A DNA stretch of 43,673 nt from Oligoflexales bacterium (GTDB lineage: Bacteria; Bdellovibrionota_B; Oligoflexia; Oligoflexales; JALZUQ01): the NCBI GenBank assembly GCA_023301465.1, contig JALZUQ010000004.1:1-43673 (forward strand), given 5' to 3'. The first letter of the stretch is position 1, and the number at the start of each line of letters is the position of its first letter. The position numbers were made by a program, and so were the translations under genes. The notes under the pieces were generated by a model. It was not told where the DNA came from. It did no database searches and was given only the letters and a program-made list of their open reading frames with translations. Shown here piece by piece: positions 26,293 through 35,091 of this stretch.

Positions 26293-26498
26293 GTATATAG
26301 GTTCGGAGGTAGGGTAGGCATCTTAAGCTCGGCAGAATCTACTGATTTTAATCGATTGAATTCATTGATTAAAATAATTAAAAACCTGAGGTTTCCGTCA
26401 GCTCAAGGCTTTCAAGTGTTTTGAGATAAATTGACTATTATTCTTTTTATTTCTGAGCAAATATAGGGGAAAGTTCAAGATGCAATGGGGGTATTCAA

Positions 26499-27656
26499 AT
26501 GGATCAAAAAGATCAATCTTATCTTTCGCACTATAACACTTCGGATCTTCGAAAAAAGTGGTGGATGTTTAAGGCGATGAGCTTTCCTGTTTTAAGTACC
26601 ATTGGCCCAGCAATATTAGAAAAGTCCATTCAGCTTGGGTTACCTGTAAAATCACTTGTCAAATCCACTTTGTTTGAACAGTTTTGCGGGGGTGAAGATC
26701 TTGAAGAATGTTTGCCTGTTGTCACAAGGCTTCAAAAAATGGGTTTGCATACGGTGCTTGATTACGGTGTGGAAAGTGATAAAGTAGCTGACCAAAAAGA
26801 TGCGGTTGTGAAAGAACTCAAGCGTGTGATTGATTTTACAGCGAAAAACTCCCATGTAGAGTTCGGAGTTTTAAAACTAAGTGCACTGGTTGACGATAAA
26901 ATGTTACATGCTGTTACAGACCAAAAAAAGCTAAATAAACCCGAACAAAAAGCTTGGGATCAATTTGAAGAAACAGCTATGGATTTGTTTCAATACGCTC
27001 ACCAAAAGAAAGTTCGAGTTTTCGTGGATGCAGAACAGTCTTGGATTCAAGGGGCCATTGATCAAATAGCTGAGCTTGGTATGAGAACCTTTAATAAAGA
27101 ACGTGCCATAGTTTATACGACGATGCAGATGTATAGGCACGATCGTTTAGAATATCTTAAAAAGATGATTCAAGAGGCTAAGAACCTAGAATACATACTT
27201 GGAGTAAAGATTGTACGTGGTGCATACCTAGAAGGGGAACGTGACCGAGCTTTTGAGCGTGGTTATCCATCTCCTATTCAAAAAGATAAAGCTTCGACAG
27301 ATAAAGACTTCGATGAAGGCTTGTTATTATGCATTGAAAATATAGACTTCGTGGCTTTTTGTTGCGGTTCTCATAATCAAAACTCTTGCGAACTGGCTGC
27401 AACAAAAATAAAAGAACTCAAGCTGGACCCTAAACATTCCCACATTGATTTTAGTCAACTTTACGGGATGTCTGATTTTTTAAGTATTTTACTGAGAGAT
27501 TTAGGTTTTCGTGTGAGTAAGTACCTGCCTTATGGGCCTGTTGAGTTTGTAGTTCCATATTTAATCAGAAGGGCTCGTGAAAACTCTTCTGTAACAGATC
27601 AAACTCAAGCAGAATTAGAAGCCATTAAACTGGAGTTAAATCGCCGAAAACCATGA
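26499..27656 (+). CDS. Proline dehydrogenase
   Basis: 385 residues, a monofunctional PRODH (no P5C dehydrogenase domain). FAD/proline-site motifs of the family: VFVDAEQ (174-180), KIVRGAYLEGERDRA (237-251), and the active-site helix YLPYGPVEFVVPYLIRRARE (342-361). It oxidises L-proline to delta-1-pyrroline-5-carboxylate and passes electrons to FAD and quinone. Start ATG after a run of GGGGG. The P5C dehydrogenase partner is not in this window. The sequence is of the PutA/PRODH type with a beta-alpha-barrel. The length is slightly above the short bacterial PRODHs (about 310). Confidence 0.92.
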   Translation: MDQKDQSYLSHYNTSDLRKKWWMFKAMSFPVLSTIGPAILEKSIQLGLPVKSLVKSTLFEQFCGGEDLEECLPVVTRLQKMGLHTVLDYGVESDKVADQKDAVVKELKRVIDFTAKNSHVEFGVLKLSALVDDKMLHAVTDQKKLNKPEQKAWDQFEETAMDLFQYAHQKKVRVFVDAEQSWIQGAIDQIAELGMRTFNKERAIVYTTMQMYRHDRLEYLKKMIQEAKNLEYILGVKIVRGAYLEGERDRAFERGYPSPIQKDKASTDKDFDEGLLLCIENIDFVAFCCGSHNQNSCELAATKIKELKLDPKHSHIDFSQLYGMSDFLSILLRDLGFRVSKYLPYGPVEFVVPYLIRRARENSSVTDQTQAELEAIKLELNRRKP

Positions 27657-27807
27657 CCACTAGTGCTTACATGGTGCAAGAGGTATCTTACTTATCGGTA
27701 AGATTGATAACATGCCTCTCAATGAAGCTATTTTTATTGAAGTTTTTTTGATTTACGCTAGTCTTATGGCAATTTCATAATTGTATTTCAATTGAAGGAG
27801 AAGACAC

Positions 27808-28221
27808 ATGAGTATGATGAAAGAATTTAAAGATTTTGCGATTAAAGGTAATGCAGTTGATATGGCTGTTGGTTTAGTCATCGGTGCTGCTTTTGGCAAG
27901 ATCATTAGTACATTGGTATCAAAAGTGATTATGCCTCCAGTGGGACTGTTAATGGGTGGCGTAGACTTTTCTAGTTTAAAGCATATTCTACAAGCTGCAG
28001 AAGGCGATGTCGCTGAAGTAGCAATCTCATATGGTGAGTTCTTTAACGTAATGATTGACTTTGTCATCATCGCTTTTAGTATCTTCATGGTTGTTAGAAT
28101 GATCAACAAACTGAAGAAGGCTCCAGCTCCAGCTGACCCAACAGAAAAAGAGTGTTCTCATTGCCTATCTAAAGTGCCAATTAAGGCGACTAAATGCATG
28201 CATTGCACTTCGTCGTTATAA
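27808..28221 (+). CDS. mscL: Large-conductance mechanosensitive channel MscL with C-terminal zinc ribbon
   Basis: 137 residues. The N-terminal signature [20 protein letters not shown] (7-26) and pore helix to about residue 44, a periplasmic loop (45-75) and the second helix ([19 protein letters not shown], 78-96) are canonical for MscL, the pore that opens when the membrane is stretched by hypo-osmotic shock. Instead of the usual cytoplasmic helix bundle, the tail has C116-x2-C119 and C130-x2-C133 ([18 protein letters not shown]), a zinc-ribbon seen in some MscL subfamilies. GAAGGAGAAGACAC lies before the ATG (the second ATG at 27817 is possible). Confidence 0.95.
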   Translation: MSMMKEFKDFAIKGNAVDMAVGLVIGAAFGKIISTLVSKVIMPPVGLLMGGVDFSSLKHILQAAEGDVAEVAISYGEFFNVMIDFVIIAFSIFMVVRMINKLKKAPAPADPTEKECSHCLSKVPIKATKCMHCTSSL

Positions 28222-28283
28222 TACCTCTTTAATATCAATGGCTTAGAATTCTAAGGATATTTTATAGAATTCTATTAAAAAGC

Positions 28284-28312
28284 TTGACATTGAATAGAAT
28301 ATGTTATAGAAT
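28284..28312 (+). promoter_or_regulatory. Strong sigma-70-type promoter for the protease/repeat operon
   Basis: A perfect TTGACA (28284-28289) and TAGAAT (28307-28312, five of six) are separated by 17 bases. The transcription start is predicted near 28319. Two palindromes (cttagaattctaag and tagaattcta) lie just upstream. Confidence 0.88.
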
Positions 28313-28352
28313 AGGGTTAGGGCATTCATATTGCTCTGACCCTATTCCTTTT
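28310..28352 (+). terminator. Hairpin terminator overlapping the operon promoter
   Basis: aatagggttagggc (28310-28323) pairs over 14 bp with gctctgaccctatt (28333-28346), two G-U pairs, nine-base loop, followed by CCTTTTC. Complete in transcripts from mscL, its left arm starts inside the -10 box and is only half transcribed when RNA begins at the promoter (about 28319). It should stop read-through from upstream and spare the new transcript. Confidence 0.7.
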
Positions 28353-28380
28353 CTAAGCTGTTTCCGTGGAGTTCCTGTTG

Positions 28381-29340
28381 ATGTTGTGTCGTATTATCAC
28401 TATTGCTGTATTCGCTATTTTATTTCAAGCCTGTGGCGAAGGATCTCAATCTAGAGAGATCATCTACCAACCAAACCCAACTCAAATTGAAACCCCACAA
28501 CCAGACCTTCCAGTAGAACAACGTTTAGTTTCTTTAGATCAATTCAAAGTAGAATGTGAAGATTCACAAAGATGTTCGGCAGAAGTAACCGTTGGAATCT
28601 TAATCGTTCAATCTGATCTTTCTTTTTGTACGGGAACCTTGATCGATGCAAACACCGTATTAACAAATCATCATTGTATTCAAAAGCTTTATGAATCTGG
28701 AAAAAATTGCAGTTCACACATCGTTGTAAAAAATGCAAATGGTGACGAAGCATACTGTGAAGAAATCGTTGCTCCATTCTCACAAGACGAAGGATTCCAC
28801 GATAGTCCTAACAGTGCGGCTTTTGCAAGAGATGCTGCTCTTATCAAACTAAAACAACCTATTGCAACAGCGGTTAATATTAATCAAGACTTCCAATTTC
28901 AAAGCTCACAATCAGCTCACATACTTGCAGTAAACCCACCAAGAAGTGGCTCTTTGGTTGCAAAAATGCAAGTAAAAGACTGTGAAGCGACACAAAACAC
29001 AGCGTTTTTCCCTAGCTTTCAGGGTCAAAACTCTTCATTTATTCCTTTGTTCAACTGTAACAATCAACCAAGAGGCGGAAACTCTGGGTCAATGATTGTA
29101 GACTCACAAGGTGCTCCAATTGGATTATTTGCATGGGAATACGGTATTGCTCAAAAAGAAATCCCAAGTTTAGCAAACACTCAAAACTTCGCTCCAAATG
29201 AAAAAGTGAACTTTAATGTTGGTGTAAACTTAAATTGTTTTGACTTTAATGCATCAAATGATTCTTTAACTTGGGGTCAATGTAACAACCATAATCTTTC
29301 TGGGGTTCAGTTACTTAATATTTATGGAGGTAGATCATAA
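28381..29340 (+). CDS. Trypsin-like serine protease lipoprotein
   Basis: 319 residues from ATG 28381, with GTGGAG nine bases upstream. A longer frame from a GTG at 28366 was rejected because that GTG lies inside the ribosome site. Signal RIITIAVFAILFQACGE with the lipid Cys at 18. The body is a chymotrypsin-fold peptidase (S1 family): His98 in LTNHHCI, Asp151 in FARDAALIKL and Ser235 in RGGNSGSMIV. A Cys-rich loop set (CEDSQRC, SFC, HHC, NC, YCEE) suggests disulphides. A membrane-anchored protease acting in the periplasm or outside. The stop codon overlaps the start of the next gene (TAATG), so the two are coupled. Fully active triad by inspection. Confidence 0.93.
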   Translation: MLCRIITIAVFAILFQACGEGSQSREIIYQPNPTQIETPQPDLPVEQRLVSLDQFKVECEDSQRCSAEVTVGILIVQSDLSFCTGTLIDANTVLTNHHCIQKLYESGKNCSSHIVVKNANGDEAYCEEIVAPFSQDEGFHDSPNSAAFARDAALIKLKQPIATAVNINQDFQFQSSQSAHILAVNPPRSGSLVAKMQVKDCEATQNTAFFPSFQGQNSSFIPLFNCNNQPRGGNSGSMIVDSQGAPIGLFAWEYGIAQKEIPSLANTQNFAPNEKVNFNVGVNLNCFDFNASNDSLTWGQCNNHNLSGVQLLNIYGGRS

Positions 29341-29867
29341 TGAACGCAGCTTCTCTTTGGTCTCAAATAGTTATATTACTAGTAGTGGCTCTTTTTGGAA
29401 CTCAGTTAAATGCACGAGGATTTGATATTGCTTCGTCAGAGAATGAAACTCCAGAATATAAAACATTGATTAAAAAACTTATTAAATACGAAAAAATCAA
29501 ACAAAATAGTTCAGATGTTGGATATGAATTATGTGTCAAGCACACAAAACAAACAAAAAAATGCAAAAAGAACTCAACGATTGGATATGGACTTTGTGTT
29601 GAAAAAACAGGCGAAATCGAAGGCTGTAAACCGGCTTCTTCATTAGGGTATGGCTTGTGTGTTTTTGTAACAGGTCACCACAGCTTATGTCATAGTGAAA
29701 GTACAGTTGGTTATGGGTTATGTGTGTCTAAGACTGGTTCATATGCGTTTTGCAACCCGAATGCTAGTTTAGACGAAGCTATCTGCGTCGCAAATAAAAA
29801 TAACATTGAAGCATGTGGTGAAAAAATTGAAAATATATCTGAAGAAAAATCTCTAAAGAATTCTTAA
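29340..29867 (+). CDS. Secreted protein with five 21-residue two-cysteine repeats
   Basis: 175 residues. Signal peptide (SLWSQIVILLVVALFGTQLNA), then a Lys/Glu helix to about residue 57. Five repeats follow (58-78, 79-99, 100-120, 121-141, 142-162), consensus S-x-x-GYGLCV-x-x-TG-x4-C-x3, with Cys at 65/75, 86/96, 107/117, 128/138 and 149/159, exactly 21 apart. A charged tail ends the protein. I recognise no family. Ten Cys in five C-x9-C units suggest a disulphide-knotted periplasmic or secreted rod. It is translationally coupled to the trypsin-like protease upstream (1-base overlap), so it may be its partner, substrate or inhibitor (inference). Confidence 0.85.
   Translation: MNAASLWSQIVILLVVALFGTQLNARGFDIASSENETPEYKTLIKKLIKYEKIKQNSSDVGYELCVKHTKQTKKCKKNSTIGYGLCVEKTGEIEGCKPASSLGYGLCVFVTGHHSLCHSESTVGYGLCVSKTGSYAFCNPNASLDEAICVANKNNIEACGEKIENISEEKSLKNS
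29511..29825 (+). repeat. Five 63-bp coding repeats (21 residues each)
   Basis: Each unit encodes about S-x-x-GYGLCV-x-x-TG-x4-C-x3. The Gly and Leu codons differ from unit to unit (GGA/GGG/GGT and CTT/TTG/TTA), so the repeats are old and the protein pattern has been kept by selection. Confidence 0.9.
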
Positions 29868-29883
29868 TAGTTTGTAAGATAAG

Positions 29884-30405
29884 TTATCCAAAAATTTTTT
29901 TGAACAGTTTTCCAAACATAGACTCATTTAACTTACCTGCTTTATAGTTTTGTCCTTTTTCGAAGTCTCTTAAAGCTTCATTTCTGGCAGCTGTAAGAGC
30001 TTTTGTGTATTCTGCCCTGTTTTTATCAAGTGATTTTTCCCATTTTTCAGAAAATATCTGTATTTTTTCAAGTTCAACGTAATCTAACCAAACGCCGTGT
30101 CCACTTGGGCAGCGATCTAGCATAATTCCTGAGTTATAACTGAAATTGTTTTCGTGTAGTGTTGAGTCACAAGTAGGGCAAGTTCTGTTTTCTGATTTTA
30201 CTCGCGATGGTAATGAAGCATCTAGCTCTAAATCTTTGAACTCTTTTTCAATGGTGTGAATAATGTTTCGTAACTCTTCATCATCGCACCAAATTCCATG
30301 ACAGCTTTCACAAAGATCTACTACATCGTTTTCATACCTCAGCTCACGCATGATCGTACCGTCAACAGGACAAGTCTTTTGTTTTGTTTTAATTGCTGCA
30401 GTCAA
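29884..30405 (-). CDS. Protein with two TFIIB-type zinc ribbons
   Basis: 173 residues, no signal peptide. Two zf-TFIIB domains: KTCPVDGTIM...DLCESCHGIWCDDEEL (11-44) and RTCPTCDSTL...LDRCPSGHGVWLDYVEL (75-111). In the first, the second Cys of the normal CPxC is replaced by Asp (C12-x2-D15, C32-x2-C35). In the second, the last CxxC has become C99-x3-H103. Both retain the WxDxxEL turn. A basic helical tail (RAEYTKALTAARNEALRDFEKGQ) ends the protein. These zinc ribbons occur in proteins of unknown role. The gene converges on the repeat-protein gene. Confidence 0.8.
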   Translation of the reverse strand: MTAAIKTKQKTCPVDGTIMRELRYENDVVDLCESCHGIWCDDEELRNIIHTIEKEFKDLELDASLPSRVKSENRTCPTCDSTLHENNFSYNSGIMLDRCPSGHGVWLDYVELEKIQIFSEKWEKSLDKNRAEYTKALTAARNEALRDFEKGQNYKAGKLNESMFGKLFKKIFG

Positions 30406-30610
30406 TTTTGTGTCTCTTATATTGTCTTTATCATATCAAAATAACGGTTTTATTACATATACCTTGAGTAATTAATGGGGTGGATGAATGCTGTTTTTGA
30501 AGTTTTTTAAAAACGCTGATAATAAAGATCAATTAAATCAAGCATTTGTAGTGCTGATTAGCAGTGTCAGGTATGTTTATGATTTTTGGAGAGAGTGCCG
30601 ATATGAAAGT

Positions 30611-31183
30611 ATGTTTAGGTATTTTTTCATATTATTGTCTGTCATGTCTTTGTTGTTGATCATTGGGTGTAAACCAGGTGTGCAAGCAACTGAAATCGTG
30701 AATCAGAGCAATAACATTGTCACTGGAAGCGGGGTATCAACCAGTACATCTGAAACACTTAATACGGAAAATAATAATGAAGCCGAAACAACACCTCTTC
30801 CAACAGGTGAACCAATCTCTATTCCTGCAGTTGTTTCTGATGACCCTGTGGTTTCCGGTAATCCTGAGATAGTAGAACTAACTATTTCTCAAAAAGACAG
30901 CAATGAAACAACATGTAGTCCTTTAATTAACGATATAAATGATCAACATGATAGAATTCATTGCGGTGCCAAAAATGATAAATGTCATACAACTTATTTC
31001 AAGGGTACATCTGTCAACCTAACTGCCCCATTAACAGCAGTATGCACTAGCAGTAGTTTGGTTTTTCGCGGTGATTTAACTGGTTTCGAGTGTAATGGTT
31101 CTTTTCTTGAGGTAGCTCTACCAGCGAGAACGATCACCTTTCCCATTGAGGAAAATACGGAATGTGTCGCAGTTTACCAATAA
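30611..31183 (+). CDS. Small lipoprotein with Cys-rich C-terminal domain
   Basis: 190 residues from ATG 30611; the frame is open upstream to 30488 but that would put 41 residues before the signal, so the start nearer to the signal is preferred (no strong ribosome site for either). Signal FRYFFILLSVMSLLLIIGCK with Cys at about 21. A Ser/Thr/Asn/Glu-rich linker (35-90) leads to a compact C-terminal domain with seven Cys (TTCSP, IHCGAK, DKCHTT, VCTSS, FECNG, TECVA), likely disulphide-bonded. No family recognised. A terminator follows. Confidence 0.7.
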   Translation: MFRYFFILLSVMSLLLIIGCKPGVQATEIVNQSNNIVTGSGVSTSTSETLNTENNNEAETTPLPTGEPISIPAVVSDDPVVSGNPEIVELTISQKDSNETTCSPLINDINDQHDRIHCGAKNDKCHTTYFKGTSVNLTAPLTAVCTSSSLVFRGDLTGFECNGSFLEVALPARTITFPIEENTECVAVYQ

Positions 31184-31230
31184 CAATACATAAAATTCAA
31201 TTCCGTGCCTTTTCTCAGGTGCCATTTATA

Positions 31231-31274
31231 GGGTTTACCCATTCATTTAGGTATTCATAAACCCCATAATTTTT
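31231..31274 (+). terminator. Terminator after the small lipoprotein gene
   Basis: gggttta (31231-31237) pairs with taaaccc (31258-31264) with further CC/GG pairing inside the loop, followed by ATAATTTTT. It lies 48 bases after the stop codon. Confidence 0.6.
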
Positions 31275-31365
31275 AGCTAGTTATGAATTGGTGAGTTGCC
31301 TTTTTGTGATTTCACTAAAAAAAGATAACTCCACTCCGATACTTTTAATGAGTAGGAGAATTATC

Positions 31366-34300
31366 ATGCGATTTACACAGCTTACAACATTATCTTTATT
31401 TATAGCTCTGGGCTTTGGCTGCTCTGGTGGCGACAAAAGAAGTAATTCCGACGGTGGAAGCGGTTCAAGTGGAGGATCTACTGGAGGTGGAACGACAGGT
31501 GGTAGCACTGGTGGAACTTTGGAAGAACCAATCGATGATGATGAAGTTGTCACGCTTGAAACAGGGGCAACTGCATCGGAGCAGACTCTTATTTTTGAAA
31601 GTTCAGGAAATAAATCTGCTGGTAGGCAGTTAACAGAGTACTTATTAGTTGTGAGAGCGTCTGAGAGTTCTTGTGTTCGATTAAAATTTTCTTCTGACAA
31701 CACTGATGATGAAGCTTCAAAATCCGATACTGATAATATTTCTGGAGCAGATCAATCTTGTGCACCTGCTGAGCCTGCAACTGAGGCGGCTTCTGCTTTA
31801 AGTCTCACAGATTTTCAAAAAATGCCAAAAGCAGGAAATAACCTTGGTTTTAATTTAGTGAATGATTCTTTGTGTGATGCAAGGATTTTTCGTATGGAAT
31901 CAGAAAATAATTCAAATTCAATCAAAACAAAAACAGCTAGACTTGCTTTTAAACAACCGGTAACCATTGCGGGTTCAACTCAATATGTCCGTATTTGGGT
32001 AGATGAAGAGATTAAACGGATTACATGTGATGCAAACGGAATGGTGGACCATGATATACTTCCATTTGCACCTTTATGGATAAAAAGCCCACTCTATGCG
32101 AATACTTATGATCAGTTTACAAACGCACATTTATCAGCATTAGCCTCAAATGTTGCTTCTTCATATACAACATTAAGTCAAGCCTATGGAGAAGTCAGTG
32201 ATGTCGATGGTAATGATGGGGTTGATGTTTTTATTTCACCTGATGTAAATAGAACAAAGCTATTCGGTTTTAGAAATCCTAGATTTAATAATATTGAGCC
32301 ACAAAACATTTTTAAACCGGAAGACTTAGCAGCTTTTAGTTCTGAGGATAATCCAATGGGAAATGAAGGTGAAATTATTTATATGTGGGCACCTGATACT
32401 GCCGCATTATATAAAACAGAAGAGTTTATTAGTTCTAGCTCTTTGACATCAAACTACGCCAGAGGTTTTATTGGGTTTCAGTTGTCTAGTTTATATTTTG
32501 CAAAGGAACGTTATTTAAACTCAAAAGGAACGATACCAAATGGCTGGTTAAGAAATGCAGTAGGTTACTTATTTGCTGATTATGTTGGTGGTAATGACTA
32601 TGGGTTTTTTCCTAAATCATATTATTTGTCATCTCAGTCTCATAGAGTTTCTTTAACAGACTTTACTTCTAGTGCTGGTAATGATGAGTTTGATTCACTT
32701 GTATATGAACAAGAAGGTTTGCAGCTCATGTTCGGTTGGTATCTTCATACAAGGATTTGCGGGCAAACTCTTGAGCCTTGTGCACAATTATACGATTTGA
32801 TCAGTTCTGAGGGTGGGAGTGATGATATTGCAGCAATTGAAGCTTTGACTGGAAAAAGCTTTAATGAACTACTGGATAACTTTGGTGTTTCTATAGGTGC
32901 TGAACTTGCTGATGATCCTAGTATTGTAAGAGCATTTTGGGATGTTTCAGATATTTCTTCATTACCAGAAAAACCTTTTGACTTACCAAAGGCTGATTTT
33001 ATTAATGCATCTCTACCAACCAAATTTGTAGATAGTGCTTTAGATGGTAGTTCGCATCCTGTGATTGATATACAAAGTATTGCAGGGCCATTTACAAGCA
33101 GGCATATGGAGCTTTTTCAACCTGTATATCCTGATAATGAACTTGACCTAGAACTGGCAAAAAACTCAGTAACGTACATATTATTAACCGGACTTATTGA
33201 TGACCAAAATAAGTTGAAAGCCTTTCTAGGGAATGATTTAAATGTTACGATTCTCCCACTTGGCGAAAGGTCTACGGCATCGTTAAAGGCTGATGGAGCC
33301 AGAAGAACTAGGTTTGTACATAATGAAAAAGTTGGTGAAAACACGATACTTGATACAAGACCTGTAAACTTAACATCAATGAAATCTTCTTTCTTTGACA
33401 ACCCAAATATTGGTGGGAATCAAGATTTCTTCAAGTATCCTCTTGAAATTCATTATAAAGATCAAGAATACCCAGAATTAAACTCCACAAAAGGTACGGC
33501 AGTCACGGAATCTCGTGAGTTGTGGATAGTAGGAGAAATTGAAAATGGTACTGTTGAGGGAGATCATACAGTCGGTGATACAGACTCATATGTCATAGAA
33601 GTAAATCCGTGCCTAGACTCAACAGATGCAACGTGTCAGACAAAAGACCACTATTTATATATACAGTACACAGGAAGAAAGTCTGAAAAAAAACTAGATC
33701 CAATGTTCCTTGTAGGTAATACAGATATATCTACTTATAGAGGAGCTCAAATTTTTGGAGATGTGCAAACATTTGCTCCAGTGACATATGAAGCAGAAGT
33801 TGCACCCGTAGAATCAACGGCTGATTATTTTTTGCTTTGCCCGAACTCAAGCTTATTTCCTCCTTTAGCTGCTGGGAAGTGTGCGACCGGAGGTAGTGTT
33901 AAAGCTGGAGATAAAGATCAGTTTTTATATGACGCAGATAGTTATATCTTATCAAATGGCCGGTTTGGCGATACTATTGATAACTTTCTTTATTCTAGCC
34001 CAAAGGGTTTTCCATTTACAACAGCTTCAAACTTTGTCACTAATGAGAGTGAATTTAGGTCACTAAGAAGTTCGTTAAATGAATTCACTGATTATGAAGT
34101 AATGAGGCAGTTTTATAGTTTTACTTATAAACCTTTACAGCCATATGACTATAAATTTTATTTATTTGATTATGACCGTAACATTGTAGACTTACTAAGT
34201 ACTGATAGATTACCTATTGAAGTAGATAACCTAGAAGAAGCGATAGAATTGAAGTCTCAATTGACAGATTTTGTAAATGATGGAGCAAACCCGGCAGAGG

Positions 34301-35091
34301 AACCTGCGGAGTTTATTGCGTTATGTGAAGCATTTGAAGTGACGGGTTGTGAACAACCTTTTAGCAATGCTGCACAAATCCAAAATTCGATGATTTCTTT
34401 CTTTAACAACTCTTACATTGATTGTGTCTCGTCAACTTTTTGTAATATCGATACATTAAATGATGACCCACCCGGAATTATTAGTTCTTGGAATATTGCT
34501 TCAATCAATGTTTCGTCTGCATCAAGATCTTGGTCTTCATATTATAAACCCTCTTCTTCTAATAAGCAGGGTATCGGTGAGTCAGTATGTGCAGGAGGTG
34601 TTTTTGATGTGAGTGCACCTCACCCTGAATGTTTTGTTAGTGGCGATGCTCCATATGTTCAAGATGGTTCTGATGTTAGAGAGCAATTTGCTACATCTGA
34701 CTTTAAAAATGATTGTTATTTCGATAGATTTGTAAATAAATGTAATTACGAATTATCAGAATTTGAAATTGCTGGTGATGAATTTTCTTTAATGCGGAAA
34801 GTTGACAGCAATCCTTTAGATTTCAGATACAACAGACAGACTGTTACAGGTGATTTTTCTACACCTAATATTCCAATGAGAAGAATTGATAATAGAGTTG
34901 GTGAAATTTCGGATAAAATGAGCGAAATCCACTCAATGTATATTAAAATTCCAGCGTCAGGCACCCACGGTTCTGGGTCGTCATTGGTGAATTTAATCCT
35001 TGGTGGTCTCGATAACTCAGAAGGACAATATCTTTTGAGAGCAAGGGTTGTTGATTTTTCAAGGGAAGCAAGTGCTGATGATCTCTACTGA
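31366..35091 (+). CDS. Giant lipoprotein, probable inactive M30-like peptidase
   Basis: 1241 residues from ATG 31366 (TAGGAG upstream); the frame is open to 31288 but this start gives a signal MRFTQLTTLSLFIALGFGC with Cys at 19. A Gly/Ser/Thr linker (25-50) follows. The domain around residues 270-520 has the layout of peptidase family M30 (DVDGNDGVDVFISPDVN, ARGFIGFQLSSLYFAKERYL, NGWLRNAVGYLFADYVGG). In M30 the two key motifs read HEFQH and WLNEG; here they are IGFQL and WLRNA, so the zinc and general-base residues are gone. The remaining 700 residues are unassigned, beta-rich, with PPC-like segments. Likely a large envelope protein, with binding rather than cleavage (inference). Confidence 0.75.
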   Translation: MRFTQLTTLSLFIALGFGCSGGDKRSNSDGGSGSSGGSTGGGTTGGSTGGTLEEPIDDDEVVTLETGATASEQTLIFESSGNKSAGRQLTEYLLVVRASESSCVRLKFSSDNTDDEASKSDTDNISGADQSCAPAEPATEAASALSLTDFQKMPKAGNNLGFNLVNDSLCDARIFRMESENNSNSIKTKTARLAFKQPVTIAGSTQYVRIWVDEEIKRITCDANGMVDHDILPFAPLWIKSPLYANTYDQFTNAHLSALASNVASSYTTLSQAYGEVSDVDGNDGVDVFISPDVNRTKLFGFRNPRFNNIEPQNIFKPEDLAAFSSEDNPMGNEGEIIYMWAPDTAALYKTEEFISSSSLTSNYARGFIGFQLSSLYFAKERYLNSKGTIPNGWLRNAVGYLFADYVGGNDYGFFPKSYYLSSQSHRVSLTDFTSSAGNDEFDSLVYEQEGLQLMFGWYLHTRICGQTLEPCAQLYDLISSEGGSDDIAAIEALTGKSFNELLDNFGVSIGAELADDPSIVRAFWDVSDISSLPEKPFDLPKADFINASLPTKFVDSALDGSSHPVIDIQSIAGPFTSRHMELFQPVYPDNELDLELAKNSVTYILLTGLIDDQNKLKAFLGNDLNVTILPLGERSTASLKADGARRTRFVHNEKVGENTILDTRPVNLTSMKSSFFDNPNIGGNQDFFKYPLEIHYKDQEYPELNSTKGTAVTESRELWIVGEIENGTVEGDHTVGDTDSYVIEVNPCLDSTDATCQTKDHYLYIQYTGRKSEKKLDPMFLVGNTDISTYRGAQIFGDVQTFAPVTYEAEVAPVESTADYFLLCPNSSLFPPLAAGKCATGGSVKAGDKDQFLYDADSYILSNGRFGDTIDNFLYSSPKGFPFTTASNFVTNESEFRSLRSSLNEFTDYEVMRQFYSFTYKPLQPYDYKFYLFDYDRNIVDLLSTDRLPIEVDNLEEAIELKSQLTDFVNDGANPAEEPAEFIALCEAFEVTGCEQPFSNAAQIQNSMISFFNNSYIDCVSSTFCNIDTLNDDPPGIISSWNIASINVSSASRSWSSYYKPSSSNKQGIGESVCAGGVFDVSAPHPECFVSGDAPYVQDGSDVREQFATSDFKNDCYFDRFVNKCNYELSEFEIAGDEFSLMRKVDSNPLDFRYNRQTVTGDFSTPNIPMRRIDNRVGEISDKMSEIHSMYIKIPASGTHGSGSSLVNLILGGLDNSEGQYLLRARVVDFSREASADDLY

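Noticed and set aside
26425-26475. TTGACT upstream of the proline dehydrogenase as a -35 box
   Set aside because: No -10 hexamer lies 16-18 bases downstream; the nearest TATAGG is about 26 bases away.
27680-27720. Hairpin cttac-ttatcg-gtaag after the proline dehydrogenase as a terminator
   Set aside because: The stem is short and no T-run follows, so I do not call it.
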